Shown piece by piece: positions 49,179-58,533 of a DNA stretch of 64,000 bases. The position numbers and the translations under genes are program-made. The stretch comes from Methylobacterium mesophilicum SR1.6/6 (GTDB taxonomy: Bacteria; Pseudomonadota; Alphaproteobacteria; Rhizobiales; Beijerinckiaceae), in assembly GCF_000364445.2 (NCBI RefSeq), contig NZ_CP043538.1, positions 2,735,612 to 2,799,611 of the forward strand, written 5' to 3'. The notes below the pieces were generated by a model. It saw nothing but the letters and a program-made list of their open reading frames with translations, did not search any database and had not been told where the DNA came from. Numbering within the stretch: position 1 is the stretch's first letter; each line of letters begins with the position of its first letter.

Positions 49179-50459
49179 ATGCTGAGCGAGGATGAGGACC
49201 ATCGCGGCACGTCTCGGTTTGACGAGAGCGCCGCGTATCAGGACGCGGGCGGCACCCGTCGGGTTCAGGCAGGCCGGAAACCGAGCCGCGTCCGCGGATC
49301 GGTCCTGCTTCTGCTCCTACTCGGCGCCGCGGGCGGCGGCGCCTACGGGTATACGCGGCTGAATGCGCCGGCGGTGAAGTCGAAGGCGGCGGCGCCGCTG
49401 CCCGTCCCGGTGACGCTCGGAGCCGTGGAACAGGGTCCCTTCGCCCTCGTGTCGAGCGGGCTCGGAACGGTGCAGGCGTACAACACCGTCCAGGTGCGCA
49501 CCCGGGTCGACGGCGAGATCCAGCAGGTGGCCTTCAAGGAGGGTCAGACCGTCCACAAGGGCGATATCCTCGTCCAGGTCGACCCGCGGCCCTATCAGGC
49601 AGCCCTGGACCAGGCGAAGGCCAAGAAGGAGCAGGACACCGCCAACCTCAACAACGCCAAGGTCGACCTGACCCGCTACACGGGCCTCGGCGCCTACGCG
49701 TCGCGGCAGCAGACCGAGACGCAGACGGCCTTGGTCGCGCAGCTGACTGCGCAGGTCGCCTCCGATCAGGCCGCCATCGACAACGCGGCCACGCAGCTCG
49801 GCTACGCCACGATCCGCGCGCCGATCGACGGCGTCACGGGATTCCGGCAGGTCGATATCGGCAACATCGTGAACGCGTCGGGACAATCGGCGATCGTGAC
49901 GATCACGCAGGTCGAGCCCATCTTCGTCGTCTTCACCGCGCCCGAGGATCAGCTTCCCGCCATCACCGCGGCCCTGCGGACGGGTGACGTGCCGGTGGAA
50001 GCCTGGAGCTCGGACGGGCTCGCCAAGCTCGCCGACGGCAAGCTCGCCCTGTTCAACAACCAAGTCGACACGGCGACGGGCACGATCCGCCTCAAGGCCG
50101 TGTACGAGAACCGCAATCACGCGCTGTGGCCGGGTCTATCCGTCTCCACCAAGATGCGGGTCGGGACGGTGGCCACGGCCACGACGGTGCCTGACGATGC
50201 CGTGCAGCACGGGCCTGCCGGCCTGTTCGCCTTCGTGGTCGACGAGTCCGGCCGCGCGCATCAGGTCGCCCTGAAAGCGGGCCGCTCGGATTCCGGCCGC
50301 ACCCAGATCCTGAGCGGCGACTTGAAATCCGGCGAACGCGTCATCGTGGCCGGACAGTACAAGGTTCAGGACGGCAGCCTCGTGGCCGATCCGCGCGCGG
50401 CGCACACCGCGCAGGCGGCCGAACCGGACCTCGGCCGGAAAGCGGAGGCGCAACGCTGA
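49179..50459 (+). CDS. RND efflux periplasmic adaptor, MdtA-like
   Basis: 426 residues. The N-terminal cytoplasmic 40 residues are charged, followed by one membrane anchor (VRGSVLLLLLLGAAGGGAYGY). The lipoyl/barrel-sandwich halves are NTVQVRTRVDGEIQQVAFKEGQTVHKGDILVQVDPRPY and YATIRAPIDGVTGFRQVDIGNIV, with an alpha-hairpin between. The C-terminal domain ends near SGERVIVAGQYKVQDGSLV. It links an inner-membrane RND pump to an outer-membrane channel. The pump gene follows 49 bases later; no TolC-type gene is in the window. Confidence 0.93.
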   Translation: MLSEDEDHRGTSRFDESAAYQDAGGTRRVQAGRKPSRVRGSVLLLLLLGAAGGGAYGYTRLNAPAVKSKAAAPLPVPVTLGAVEQGPFALVSSGLGTVQAYNTVQVRTRVDGEIQQVAFKEGQTVHKGDILVQVDPRPYQAALDQAKAKKEQDTANLNNAKVDLTRYTGLGAYASRQQTETQTALVAQLTAQVASDQAAIDNAATQLGYATIRAPIDGVTGFRQVDIGNIVNASGQSAIVTITQVEPIFVVFTAPEDQLPAITAALRTGDVPVEAWSSDGLAKLADGKLALFNNQVDTATGTIRLKAVYENRNHALWPGLSVSTKMRVGTVATATTVPDDAVQHGPAGLFAFVVDESGRAHQVALKAGRSDSGRTQILSGDLKSGERVIVAGQYKVQDGSLVADPRAAHTAQAAEPDLGRKAEAQR

Positions 50460-50508
50460 TGGGCCGGGAGGCAGGCATGGCCGTGTCGCGGCAGGTCGGG
50501 GGCGGGTC

Positions 50509-53500
50509 GTGAAGGGCGGCATTTCCGCACCGTTCATCCGGTTCCCGGTGGCGACCACGCTGATCATGGTCGGCATCCTGTTCCTCGGACTGGTGGCCTA
50601 CCCGCTGCTCGGCGTCGCGCCGCTGCCGCAGGTGGATTTCCCCACGATCCAGGTGACCGCGCAGCTCCCCGGCGCCAGCCCCGAGACCATGGCATCGTCC
50701 GTGGCGCAGCCGCTCGAGCGTCAATTCTCGCAGATCCCGGGCGTGTCGCAGATGACGTCCACGAGTTCCCTGGGGATCTCGACCATCACGGTGCAGTTCG
50801 ACCTGAACCGCAACATCGACGGCGCGGCCAACGACATCCAAGCGGCAATCAACGCCGCCGGCGGCCAGCTGCCCAAGAACCTCCCCAGCCCGCCGACCTA
50901 CCGCAAGGTCAACCCGGCGGACTCGCCGATCCTGCTGCTCTCGGCGGTCTCCGATACCCTGCCGCTGACCGAGGTGGACGATGCGGTCGATGTGCAGCTC
51001 GCCCAGCGGATCAGCCAGATCTCCGGAGTCGCGCAGGTCTTCATCGGCGGCCAGCAGAAGCCGGCGGTGCGGATCCAGGTCGATCCAGCCAAGCTCGTCG
51101 CCAAGGGGCTGTCCCTGGAGGACGTGCGCAACCAGCTCGCCATCACCACGGTCAACAATCCGAAGGGGAGCATCGACGGAACGAGCCGCAGCTACACGAT
51201 CTACGCCAACGACCAGCTCACGGTGGCGCGGGACTGGAACGACGTCATCGTCGCCTATCGAGACGGCGCCCCCCTGCGCGTGCGCGACATCGGCAAAGCC
51301 GTGGCCGGCCCCGAGGACATGAAGCAGGCCGGCTGGACGAACGGGCGCCGCGGCGTCTTCCTGGTGATCTTCAAGCAGCCCGGCGCCAACGTCATCGACA
51401 CCGTCGACAGCATCAAGGCGCAGTTGCCACGGCTGACCGCGACCCTCCCGGCCGGCATCAAGGTCGATCTCCTCAGCGACCGCACGCAGACGATCCGGGC
51501 CTCCGTGGAGGATGTGCAGTTTACCCTCCTGCTCACCATCGTGCTGGTGGTGGCGGTGATCTTCGTCTTCCTGAGGAGCTTCTGGGCGACCGTTATCCCG
51601 AGCGTGACAGTGCCGCTCGCCCTGCTCGGCGCCTGCGCGCTGATGTGGTTGGTGGGCTACACCCTCGACAACCTGTCGCTGATGGCGCTCACCATCGCGG
51701 TCGGCTTCGTGGTCGACGACGCGATCGTCGTGCTGGAGAACATCAGCCGCTACGTCGAGGAGGGGATGCGGCCCATGGAGGCCGCATTCAAGGGTGCGGG
51801 CGAGATCGGCTTCACCATCGTGTCGATCTCGGTGTCGCTGATCGCGGTGCTGATCCCGCTGCTCCTGATGGGCGGGATCATCGGCCGTCTGTTCCGCGAG
51901 TTCGCCGTCGTCCTGTCGATGACCATCGCGGTCTCGGCCTTCGTGTCGCTGACGCTGACGCCGATGATGGCGGCACGGCTGCTCAAGCCGCACGGCGCCG
52001 AGCGCCACGGCCGGCTCTACCGGATGAGCGAGGCCGGGTTCGACTGGCTGCTCTCGGTCTACGAGAGCGCCCTCGACGTCGCCCTGCACCACCGCCGGAT
52101 CACGCTGCTCACCTTCTTCGCGACGCTCGGACTCACCGGCTACCTGTTCGTGGCGATCCCGAAGGGCTTCTTCCCACAGCAGGACACCGGCTTCATGATC
52201 GGCGTCACCGAGGCGGGGCAGGACGTCTCCTTCTCGGCGATGAAGGAGCTGCAGGAGAAGGTCGGCGCGATCGTCCAGGCCGATCCGGGCGTCGCGACCG
52301 TCGGCATGTCGCTGGGCGGCAACGGCCAGGCGCTCAACTCGGGCCGGATGTACATTACGCTGAAGCCCCGGGATGAGCGCGACGCCAACGCCTTCCAGAT
52401 CATCGCGCGGCTGCGACCGAAGCTGGAGCGGGTCGAGGGCATCCGCACCTTCATCCAGGCCACGCAGGATGTGCGCACCGGCGGTCGCACCTCGCGGACG
52501 CAGTTCGAGTACACGCTGCAGGATCCGGATCTCACCGAGCTCAACACCTGGGCGCCGCGCATCCTCGATCGGATGAAGACGTTGCCCGAGCTGCGCGACG
52601 TGGCGACCGACCAGCAGACCCGGGGCACCACCCTGACGATGGCGATCGATCGCGACGCCGCCTCGCGCTACGGCATCACGCCGCAACTCATCGACGACAC
52701 ACTCTACGACGCGTTCGGGCAGCGGCAGATCGCCCAGTACTTCACGCAGCTCAACAGCTACCACGTGGTGCTGGAGGTGCTGCCGGTGCTTCAGGGCCGG
52801 GTCGACAGCCTCGACAAGATCTACATCAAGGCACCGAACGGCGGCGGGCAGGTGCCGCTGGCTGCCTTCGCCCGCTGGACCACCGATCCGGTCGCGCCGC
52901 TCTCGGTGAACCACCAGGGCCAGTTCCCGGCGGTGACGATCAGCTTCAACCTCGCCCCCGACGTCGCCCTCGGGCAGGCCACGGAGGCGATCGGCCGGGC
53001 GATGCGGGACCTCCAGGTGCCACCGACGGTGGTCAGCGGCTTCCAGGGCACGGCCCAGGCGTTCCAGCAGTCGCTCTCGACGGTGCCGCTGCTGATCCTG
53101 GCGGCCTTGTTCGTCGTCTACCTGATCCTCGGCATCCTCTACGAGAGCTTCATCCATCCGATCACCATCCTGTCGACGCTGCCGTCGGCGGGCGTCGGCG
53201 CCCTTGCGGTGCTGATGGCGGCGGCGTTCGATTTCAGCCTGATCGCGCTGATCGGCATCATCCTGCTGATCGGCATCGTGAAGAAGAACGGCATCATGCT
53301 GGTGGACTTCGCCATCGTGGCCGAGCGCGAAGAGGGCATCGGTCCCGAGGAGGCGATCCGGAAGGCGGCGCTGCTGCGCTTCCGCCCGATCCTGATGACC
53401 ACCATGGCGGCGCTGCTCGGCGGCATCCCGCTGATGTTCGCCCACGGGACCGGCTCGGAGATCCGCCAGCCGCTCGGCTACGCCATGGTCGGCGGTCTCG

Positions 53501-53673
53501 CGGTCAGCCAGATCCTGACGCTGTTCACGACACCGGTGATCTACATCTACCTCGATCGTCTGGCGCACCGCCTGTCCTTCCGGGACAAGCCCGAGGCGGT
53601 GGATGCCACCCGAGGCAATCCGGAGCCAGTCGAGGAGGTCCGCGGCCCGCCCGCGCTGCGCGCGGCGGAGTAA
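50509..53673 (+). CDS. RND multidrug efflux permease, MdtB/MdtC-like
   Basis: 1054 residues, twelve membrane segments in two repeats. The start is the GTG at 50509 (MKGGISAPFIRFPVATTLIM). Family features: PGASPETMASSVAQPLERQ, the proton-relay region in TM4 (AIAVGFVVDDAIVVLENISRY, two Asp), GFFPQQDTGFMIG after TM7, and the C-terminal RPILMTTMAALLGGIPL. The HAE1 subgroup resembles MdtB/MdtC more than AcrB, though only one permease gene is present. It exports hydrophobic compounds by proton antiport. Confidence 0.95.
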   Translation: MKGGISAPFIRFPVATTLIMVGILFLGLVAYPLLGVAPLPQVDFPTIQVTAQLPGASPETMASSVAQPLERQFSQIPGVSQMTSTSSLGISTITVQFDLNRNIDGAANDIQAAINAAGGQLPKNLPSPPTYRKVNPADSPILLLSAVSDTLPLTEVDDAVDVQLAQRISQISGVAQVFIGGQQKPAVRIQVDPAKLVAKGLSLEDVRNQLAITTVNNPKGSIDGTSRSYTIYANDQLTVARDWNDVIVAYRDGAPLRVRDIGKAVAGPEDMKQAGWTNGRRGVFLVIFKQPGANVIDTVDSIKAQLPRLTATLPAGIKVDLLSDRTQTIRASVEDVQFTLLLTIVLVVAVIFVFLRSFWATVIPSVTVPLALLGACALMWLVGYTLDNLSLMALTIAVGFVVDDAIVVLENISRYVEEGMRPMEAAFKGAGEIGFTIVSISVSLIAVLIPLLLMGGIIGRLFREFAVVLSMTIAVSAFVSLTLTPMMAARLLKPHGAERHGRLYRMSEAGFDWLLSVYESALDVALHHRRITLLTFFATLGLTGYLFVAIPKGFFPQQDTGFMIGVTEAGQDVSFSAMKELQEKVGAIVQADPGVATVGMSLGGNGQALNSGRMYITLKPRDERDANAFQIIARLRPKLERVEGIRTFIQATQDVRTGGRTSRTQFEYTLQDPDLTELNTWAPRILDRMKTLPELRDVATDQQTRGTTLTMAIDRDAASRYGITPQLIDDTLYDAFGQRQIAQYFTQLNSYHVVLEVLPVLQGRVDSLDKIYIKAPNGGGQVPLAAFARWTTDPVAPLSVNHQGQFPAVTISFNLAPDVALGQATEAIGRAMRDLQVPPTVVSGFQGTAQAFQQSLSTVPLLILAALFVVYLILGILYESFIHPITILSTLPSAGVGALAVLMAAAFDFSLIALIGIILLIGIVKKNGIMLVDFAIVAEREEGIGPEEAIRKAALLRFRPILMTTMAALLGGIPLMFAHGTGSEIRQPLGYAMVGGLAVSQILTLFTTPVIYIYLDRLAHRLSFRDKPEAVDATRGNPEPVEEVRGPPALRAAE

Positions 53674-53841
53674 CGGGCCTACCGGTTTCGTGCCGCACGG
53701 CCGTCGTCGCTCTCCGGATGCCGACGCCGACGACGCCCTGTCATCGCGTCCGGCTTGGCATGGGCCGAGTGCGTTCCAGTTGAGCGCGCACCGGCCCCGC
53801 GGGGCTTGGATTCGGCGCTTGGATTCGGCCAGAGGACGCGG

Positions 53842-54978
53842 ATGAGCCACAACCTGCCGCTGCGAGGCCTGACCGTCCTCGCCCTGGAGCAGGCGGTCGC
53901 CGCCCCCTACTGCACATCGCGGCTCGCCGATGCGGGCGCGCGGGTCATCAAGATCGAGCGGCCGGAGGGGGATTTCGCCCGTGGCTACGACGCGGCCGTC
54001 AACGGGCTGGCGAGCTACTTCGTCTGGCTCAACCGCGGCAAGGAGAGCCTCGTCGCCGACATCAAGGACCCGGCCGACGCACGGCTGCTCCACGCGATCC
54101 TCGCGCAGGCCGATGTCTTCGTGCAGAACCTCGCGCCCGGGGCAGCCGCCCGCGCCGGTTTCGGCGTCGCCGAGCTGCGGGCACGCCATCCGCGGCTGAT
54201 CACCGTTGACATCTCCGGCTACGGCGCCGGGCATGCCTACAGCGACATGAAGGCCTACGACCTGTTGGTCCAAGCCGAGAGCGGGCTTGCCGGCATCACC
54301 GGCCACCCGGCGGGTCCGGGGCGGGTCGGCGTTTCCGTCTGCGACGTCGCCTGCGGGATGGACGCGCACGCGGCCGTGCTGGAAGCGCTGATCGCCCGCG
54401 GGATCTCGGGCCAGGGCTGCGCCCTGGAGGTCAGCCTGTTCAGCGGCGCGGCCGACTGGATGAACGTGCCGCTCCTCTACTTCGAAGGGACCGGACGCGC
54501 CCCGCAGCGGGTCGGGCTCGCCCATCCCACGATCTGCCCGTACGGCGCCTTTCCGACGGCCGACGGCAGCCTCGTGCTGATCTCGATCCAGAACGAGCGG
54601 GAATGGGCGCGCTTCTGCGACGGCGTCCTGGACGAGCCGGACCTCGCGACTGCCGAGGGCTTCGCCTCGAACAACGCCCGCGTGGCGAATCGCGCGGCCG
54701 TCGACCTCCGCATCGGCTCGGCATTGGTGCGGCTGACCCGCGACGGGGCGGCCGCGCGGCTCAAGGCGGCGGGGACCGCCTACGGTTTCGTCAATACGCT
54801 GGCCGACCTCACCACCCATCCCGCCCTCATCCGCGCCGAAGTCCAGACCCCGGCCGGGCCGGCCAGCATCGTGGCTCCGCCGGTCCTGATCGACGGGCAG
54901 GTCCGGGCACTGGGCCCCGTGCCCGGCATCGGCGCGCACAGTGCGCGCATCCGCGCGGAGTTCGCCTCCGCGCGCTGA
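53842..54978 (+). CDS. CoA-transferase, family III (CaiB/BaiF)
   Basis: 378 residues. GLTVLALEQAVAAPYCTSRLADAGARVIKIERPEGDFARGYD is the family N-terminus; the catalytic Asp is Asp140 in KAYDLLVQAESGL. It transfers CoA between acyl-CoA and a free acid through an aspartyl-CoA intermediate. AGAGGA precedes the ATG at 53842. First of four same-strand genes (CoA-transferase, SDR, acyl-CoA dehydrogenase, MaoC-type hydratase) with short spacing. Similarity to mesaconyl- or succinyl-type transferases is possible but not decided. Confidence 0.92.
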   Translation: MSHNLPLRGLTVLALEQAVAAPYCTSRLADAGARVIKIERPEGDFARGYDAAVNGLASYFVWLNRGKESLVADIKDPADARLLHAILAQADVFVQNLAPGAAARAGFGVAELRARHPRLITVDISGYGAGHAYSDMKAYDLLVQAESGLAGITGHPAGPGRVGVSVCDVACGMDAHAAVLEALIARGISGQGCALEVSLFSGAADWMNVPLLYFEGTGRAPQRVGLAHPTICPYGAFPTADGSLVLISIQNEREWARFCDGVLDEPDLATAEGFASNNARVANRAAVDLRIGSALVRLTRDGAAARLKAAGTAYGFVNTLADLTTHPALIRAEVQTPAGPASIVAPPVLIDGQVRALGPVPGIGAHSARIRAEFASAR

Positions 54979-55018
54979 AGACCTAGACTCGGGACACGAG
55001 AGAAAGCGGGAGGGGACG

Positions 55019-55768
55019 ATGAGGCTCGACGGCAAGGTCGCGATCGTCACGGGCGCCGGTGGCGGCTTCGGGGCGGGCATCGCCGAGCGTTTCGCGGCCG
55101 AGGGGGCCGTGGTCGCCTGCGTGGATATCGATCGGGCGGCGGCGGAGCGTGTCGCGTCGGGGATCGGCGCCAAGGCCCTCGCCATCGGCGCGGATGTCGG
55201 CAGTGCCGCCGATGTCGAAGCCAGCATCGCGGCCACCCGCGAGCGCTTCGGGGTGCCGCACATCCTCGTCAACAACGCCGGCACGACGCACCGGAACAAG
55301 CCGCTCATGGAGGTGACGGAAGACGATTTCGACCGCGTGTTCCGGGTCAATGTGAAGTCGATCTTCCACTACGTCCGCGCCATCGCGCCGCTGATGCGCG
55401 ACGCGGGCGGCGGCGTCATCCTCAACGTCAGCTCGACGGCGGCCCTGCGTCCGCGGCCGGGGCTGACGTGGTACAACGCCTCCAAGGGAGCGGCGAGCCT
55501 CGCCTCGAAGTCCCTGGCCCTCGAACTTGCGCCCTGGAAGATCCGGGTGAACGCCCTCTGCCCGGTGATGGGCGCCACCGGCCTCCTCGAGCACTTCATG
55601 GGCATGGCTGACACCCCGGAAAACCGGGAGCGGTTCATCGCCACGATTCCGCTCGGGCGCCTGTCGGAGGCGCGCGACATCGCGGCGGCGGCCCTGTTCC
55701 TCGCCTCCGACGAGGCCGAGTTCATCACCGGGGTCGACCTGCCGGTCGACGGTGGCCGCACGGCCTGA
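55019..55768 (+). CDS. Short-chain dehydrogenase (3-hydroxyacyl-CoA or related)
   Basis: 249 residues. TGAGGGFG is the nucleotide motif, NNAG the structural motif, and SSTAALRPRPGLTWYNASK supplies Ser, Tyr and Lys. The C-terminal EFITGVDLPVDGGRTA is typical of FabG-like SDRs. GGGAGGGG precedes the ATG at 55019. In the operon context it would oxidise a hydroxyacyl-CoA or an alcohol intermediate. Confidence 0.92.
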   Translation: MRLDGKVAIVTGAGGGFGAGIAERFAAEGAVVACVDIDRAAAERVASGIGAKALAIGADVGSAADVEASIAATRERFGVPHILVNNAGTTHRNKPLMEVTEDDFDRVFRVNVKSIFHYVRAIAPLMRDAGGGVILNVSSTAALRPRPGLTWYNASKGAASLASKSLALELAPWKIRVNALCPVMGATGLLEHFMGMADTPENRERFIATIPLGRLSEARDIAAAALFLASDEAEFITGVDLPVDGGRTA

Positions 55769-55778
55769 GGAGCGCGCG

Positions 55779-56927
55779 ATGGAGTCGTATACCGAGATCC
55801 GCGAGGCTGTGGCCAAGCTCTGCGCGGGCTTTCCGGGCTCCTACTGGCGGGCCCTCGACCGGGAGATGGCCTACCCGACGGAGTTCGTGAACGCGCTCAC
55901 CGAGAGCGGCTACCTCTCGGTCCTGATACCGGAGGAATACGGCGGCTCCGGCCTGCCGCTCTCGGCCGCCGCGGCGATCCTGGAGGAGGTGCAGCGGGCA
56001 GGCTGCAACGGCGGCGCCTGCCACGCGCAGATGTACACGATGGGCACCCTCCTGCGGCATGGCTCGGATGCTCAGAAGGCCGAATATCTGCCGGCGATCG
56101 CGGAGGGGCGCCTGCGGCTCCAGGCCTTCGGTGTCACCGAGCCCACCTCCGGCACCGACACCAGCAGCCTGAAGACGACGGCGCGCCGCGAGGGCGACCA
56201 CTTCCTCGTCAACGGCCAGAAGATCTGGACGAGCCGCGCCGAGCACTCGGACCTCATGCTGCTGCTGGCCCGTACCACCCCGCGCGCCGACGGGATGAAG
56301 CGAACCGACGGCCTGTCGGTCCTCCTCGTCGATATGCGCGAGGCGAAAGGCAGCGGCCTCACCATCCGGCCGATCCGCACGATGATGAACCACGCCACCA
56401 CGGAGGTCTTCTTCGATAACCTCCGGGTTCCGGCGGAGAACCTGATCGGCGAGGAGGGCAGGGGCTTCCGCTACATCCTGTCCGGCATGAACGCCGAGCG
56501 AATCCTCATCGCCGCGGAGTGCGTCGGCGACGCGAAGTGGTTCATCGACAAGGCGAAGGCCTACGCCGGTGACCGTACCGTGTTCGGCCGACCGATCGGC
56601 GCCAACCAGGGCGTCCAGTTCCCGATCGCCAAGGCCTACGCCAACATGCGGGCGGCGGAGCTGATGGTCCGCGAGGCTCTGACGCTCTACGAGGGCGGCG
56701 CCAATCCGGGCGCGGAGGCCAACATGGCCAAGATGCTCGCCGCCGACGCCTCGTTCGAGGCCGCCAATGCCTGCATTCAGACCCATGGCGGCTTCGGCTT
56801 CGCCGAGGAATACGATATCGAGCGCAAGTTTCGCGAGACCCGCCTGTATCAGGTTGCGCCGATCTCCACGAACCTCATCCTCGCCTACCTGTCCGAGCAC
56901 GTGCTCGGCATGCCGCGCTCGTACTGA
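55779..56927 (+). CDS. Acyl-CoA dehydrogenase
   Basis: 382 residues of the FAD-dependent family. FGVTEPTSGTDTSSLKTTA and GQKIWTSRAEHSDLMLL are the FAD/substrate blocks. The C-terminal NACIQTHGGFGFAEEYDIERKFRETRLYQVAPISTNLI lacks the YEGT glutamate of short/medium-chain enzymes (YQVAP instead), while Glu240 in MNAERILIAAE sits where isovaleryl-CoA dehydrogenase has its base. This points to a branched substrate, by inference. The gene starts ten bases after the SDR stop. Confidence 0.92.
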   Translation: MESYTEIREAVAKLCAGFPGSYWRALDREMAYPTEFVNALTESGYLSVLIPEEYGGSGLPLSAAAAILEEVQRAGCNGGACHAQMYTMGTLLRHGSDAQKAEYLPAIAEGRLRLQAFGVTEPTSGTDTSSLKTTARREGDHFLVNGQKIWTSRAEHSDLMLLLARTTPRADGMKRTDGLSVLLVDMREAKGSGLTIRPIRTMMNHATTEVFFDNLRVPAENLIGEEGRGFRYILSGMNAERILIAAECVGDAKWFIDKAKAYAGDRTVFGRPIGANQGVQFPIAKAYANMRAAELMVREALTLYEGGANPGAEANMAKMLAADASFEAANACIQTHGGFGFAEEYDIERKFRETRLYQVAPISTNLILAYLSEHVLGMPRSY

Positions 56928-56929
56928 TC

Positions 56930-58018
56930 ATGACGGATCTCGCCGCCTGGATCGGCCGGATGCGCACCGCGTCCGACCTCGTCACGCCGCGCCTGCTGGC
57001 CGAGTTCCGCGCGACCCTCGCGCCGCATCTGGCGCCGGTCGCCGAGGGCGATGCCTGGCCGGCCTTGCACTGGTGCCTCGCCCCTGAGACACCGCCCGCG
57101 GATTCCCTGGGACCGGACGGCCACGCCGCGAAGGGCGGGTTCCTGCCGCCGGTCCCGCTGCCGCGGCGCATGTGGGCCGGCGGGGAGATCGAGACCGTCC
57201 AGGAGCTGCGCGCGGGCGAACTGGTGACGCGCACCGAGACCGTGCGGGACGTCGTCTTCAAGGAAGGGCGCAGCGGGGCTTTGTGCTTCGTCACCGTCGA
57301 TCACGCGGTGGCGACGGAGCGCGGTATCGCGATTCGCGAGCGGCAGGACATCGTCTACCGCGAGGCGGCCTCGGCGCAGACCGGGCGCGCCGTCGAAGCC
57401 GAGCGCGACGACGCGGAAGCCTACGCGGCGGTCTGGTCCGTGCCGGCCACACCGACGCTGCTGTTCCGATACTCGGCGATGACCTTCAACGGCCACCGCT
57501 TCCACTACGACCAGCCCTACGCCACGCAGGTCGAGGGCTACGCGGACCTCGTCGTCCACGGACCGATGCAGGCGACGCTGCTGATGAACCTCGCGACGAA
57601 GCTGCTGGGTCGGGTGCCGCGGATCTTCCGTTACCGCGGCGTGTCACCGATGACCGCCAACCAGACATGTCGGGTCTGCGGCCGGCTGACGGGGCCAGAA
57701 TTCGAGGGCGTGACGCTCGATGAGGCGGGCCGGGTGTGCATGCGGGGGCGGTCGGCCCGATTAGCGAATGCCGGACATACCCTGCATCTCGGCAAGGAGA
57801 GACGACGGCCTGATCTGCCGACGACGCGTGCCGTCATCGCGAGCGCAGCGAAGCGACCCAAAGCGGCGCCACGTGGGAGAACGATGCGCCGACTGGATTG
57901 CTTCGCTGCGCTCGCGAAGACGGTGATGGTCTGCATGCGCCGCCGGGGGCATGCGGGACGACGCGCAACTCCGCGTCGTCGAGCGGAGCCCCCGAGTGGC
58001 GGGCTCCGCAGGACCTGA
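56930..58018 (+). CDS. MaoC-like hydratase (mesaconyl-C4-CoA hydratase-like), C-terminally extended
   Basis: 362 residues. The N-terminal FAS1-like dehydratase part (HWCLAPETPPADSLGPDGHAAKGGFLPPVPLPRRMWAGGEIE) and the C-terminal hot-dog part (LFRYSAMTFNGHRFHYDQPYATQVEGYADLVVHGPM) with the catalytic Asp-His arrangement are those of mesaconyl-C4-CoA hydratase and HTD2-like enzymes. The family normally ends around residue 285-290. Here the last ~75 residues, from about 288, are Arg-rich and are read from a palindromic repeat (57832-57929), so the normal stop seems lost. It is the last gene of the CoA-thioester operon. Confidence 0.85.
   Translation: MTDLAAWIGRMRTASDLVTPRLLAEFRATLAPHLAPVAEGDAWPALHWCLAPETPPADSLGPDGHAAKGGFLPPVPLPRRMWAGGEIETVQELRAGELVTRTETVRDVVFKEGRSGALCFVTVDHAVATERGIAIRERQDIVYREAASAQTGRAVEAERDDAEAYAAVWSVPATPTLLFRYSAMTFNGHRFHYDQPYATQVEGYADLVVHGPMQATLLMNLATKLLGRVPRIFRYRGVSPMTANQTCRVCGRLTGPEFEGVTLDEAGRVCMRGRSARLANAGHTLHLGKERRRPDLPTTRAVIASAAKRPKAAPRGRTMRRLDCFAALAKTVMVCMRRRGHAGRRATPRRRAEPPSGGLRRT
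57832..57929. repeat. Palindromic dispersed repeat inside the hydratase 3' end
   Basis: CGCGAGCGCAGCGAAGC (57838-57854) and its exact complement (57900-57916) are separated by 45 bases; the outer ends are GTCATC and TGATGG. The unit resembles the widespread alphaproteobacterial repeat that translates as VIASAAKQ in one direction. A decayed relative lies at 12720-12812. Here it is read in frame by the hydratase gene. Confidence 0.8.
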
Positions 58019-58020
58019 TC

Positions 58021-58446
58021 TCAGGCGAGCTTCAGGCCGACGCTGACGTTGCCGCGGGTGGCGTTCGAGTACGGGCACACCTGATGGGCGGCGTCCACGA
58101 GCTTCTGCGCGTCGGTCCGGTCGAGGCCCGGCAGGCTGATCGTCAGGTCGGCCGTGATGCCGAAACCGCCCTCGGAGCGCGGGCCGATGCCGACATCAGC
58201 GGTGACGCTGGTATCAGCCGGGACCTTGAGCTGCAGCGAAGGGGCGACAGCCTTCATGGCGCCGAGGAAGCAAGCCGAGTAGCCCGAGGCGAAGAGCTGC
58301 TCCGGGTTCGCGCCCGGGCCGCCCGCACCGCCCAGCTCCTTCGGGGTCGAAAGCTTGACCTCGAAGCTGCCGTCCGCGGTCCGCGCGGCGCCGTCGCGGC
58401 CGCCGGTGGCAGTGGCAGTTGTGCGGTACTTTACGTCTACGGACAT
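58021..58446 (-). CDS. ohr: Organic hydroperoxide resistance protein Ohr
   Basis: 141 residues of the OsmC/Ohr fold. The two redox cysteines are Cys59 (SGYSACFLGA) and Cys124 (HQVCPYSNATRGN), which reduce organic peroxides with lipoylated proteins. NPEQLFASGY is the Ohr signature. I set the start at the ATG at 58446 (MSVDVKYRTTATA). No OhrR gene is adjacent. It converges with the extended hydratase gene, ending two bases from it. Confidence 0.94.
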   Translation of the reverse strand: MSVDVKYRTTATATGGRDGAARTADGSFEVKLSTPKELGGAGGPGANPEQLFASGYSACFLGAMKAVAPSLQLKVPADTSVTADVGIGPRSEGGFGITADLTISLPGLDRTDAQKLVDAAHQVCPYSNATRGNVSVGLKLA

Positions 58447-58533
58447 AGCGAACTCCGGTATCGGGTTGGTAGGCGGCATCTAGGGTGTGGCGGGCATCCG
58501 CCTACCCCCATTTAAATTGCGCGCAATCTAATT

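Noticed and set aside
50341..55350. Very long open frame (about 1670 codons) on the minus strand opposite the RND and CoA-transferase genes
   Set aside because: It is antisense to clearly coding genes, very rich in His, Arg, Asp and Gln, and has no motif. Such frames are a by-product of GC-rich third positions.
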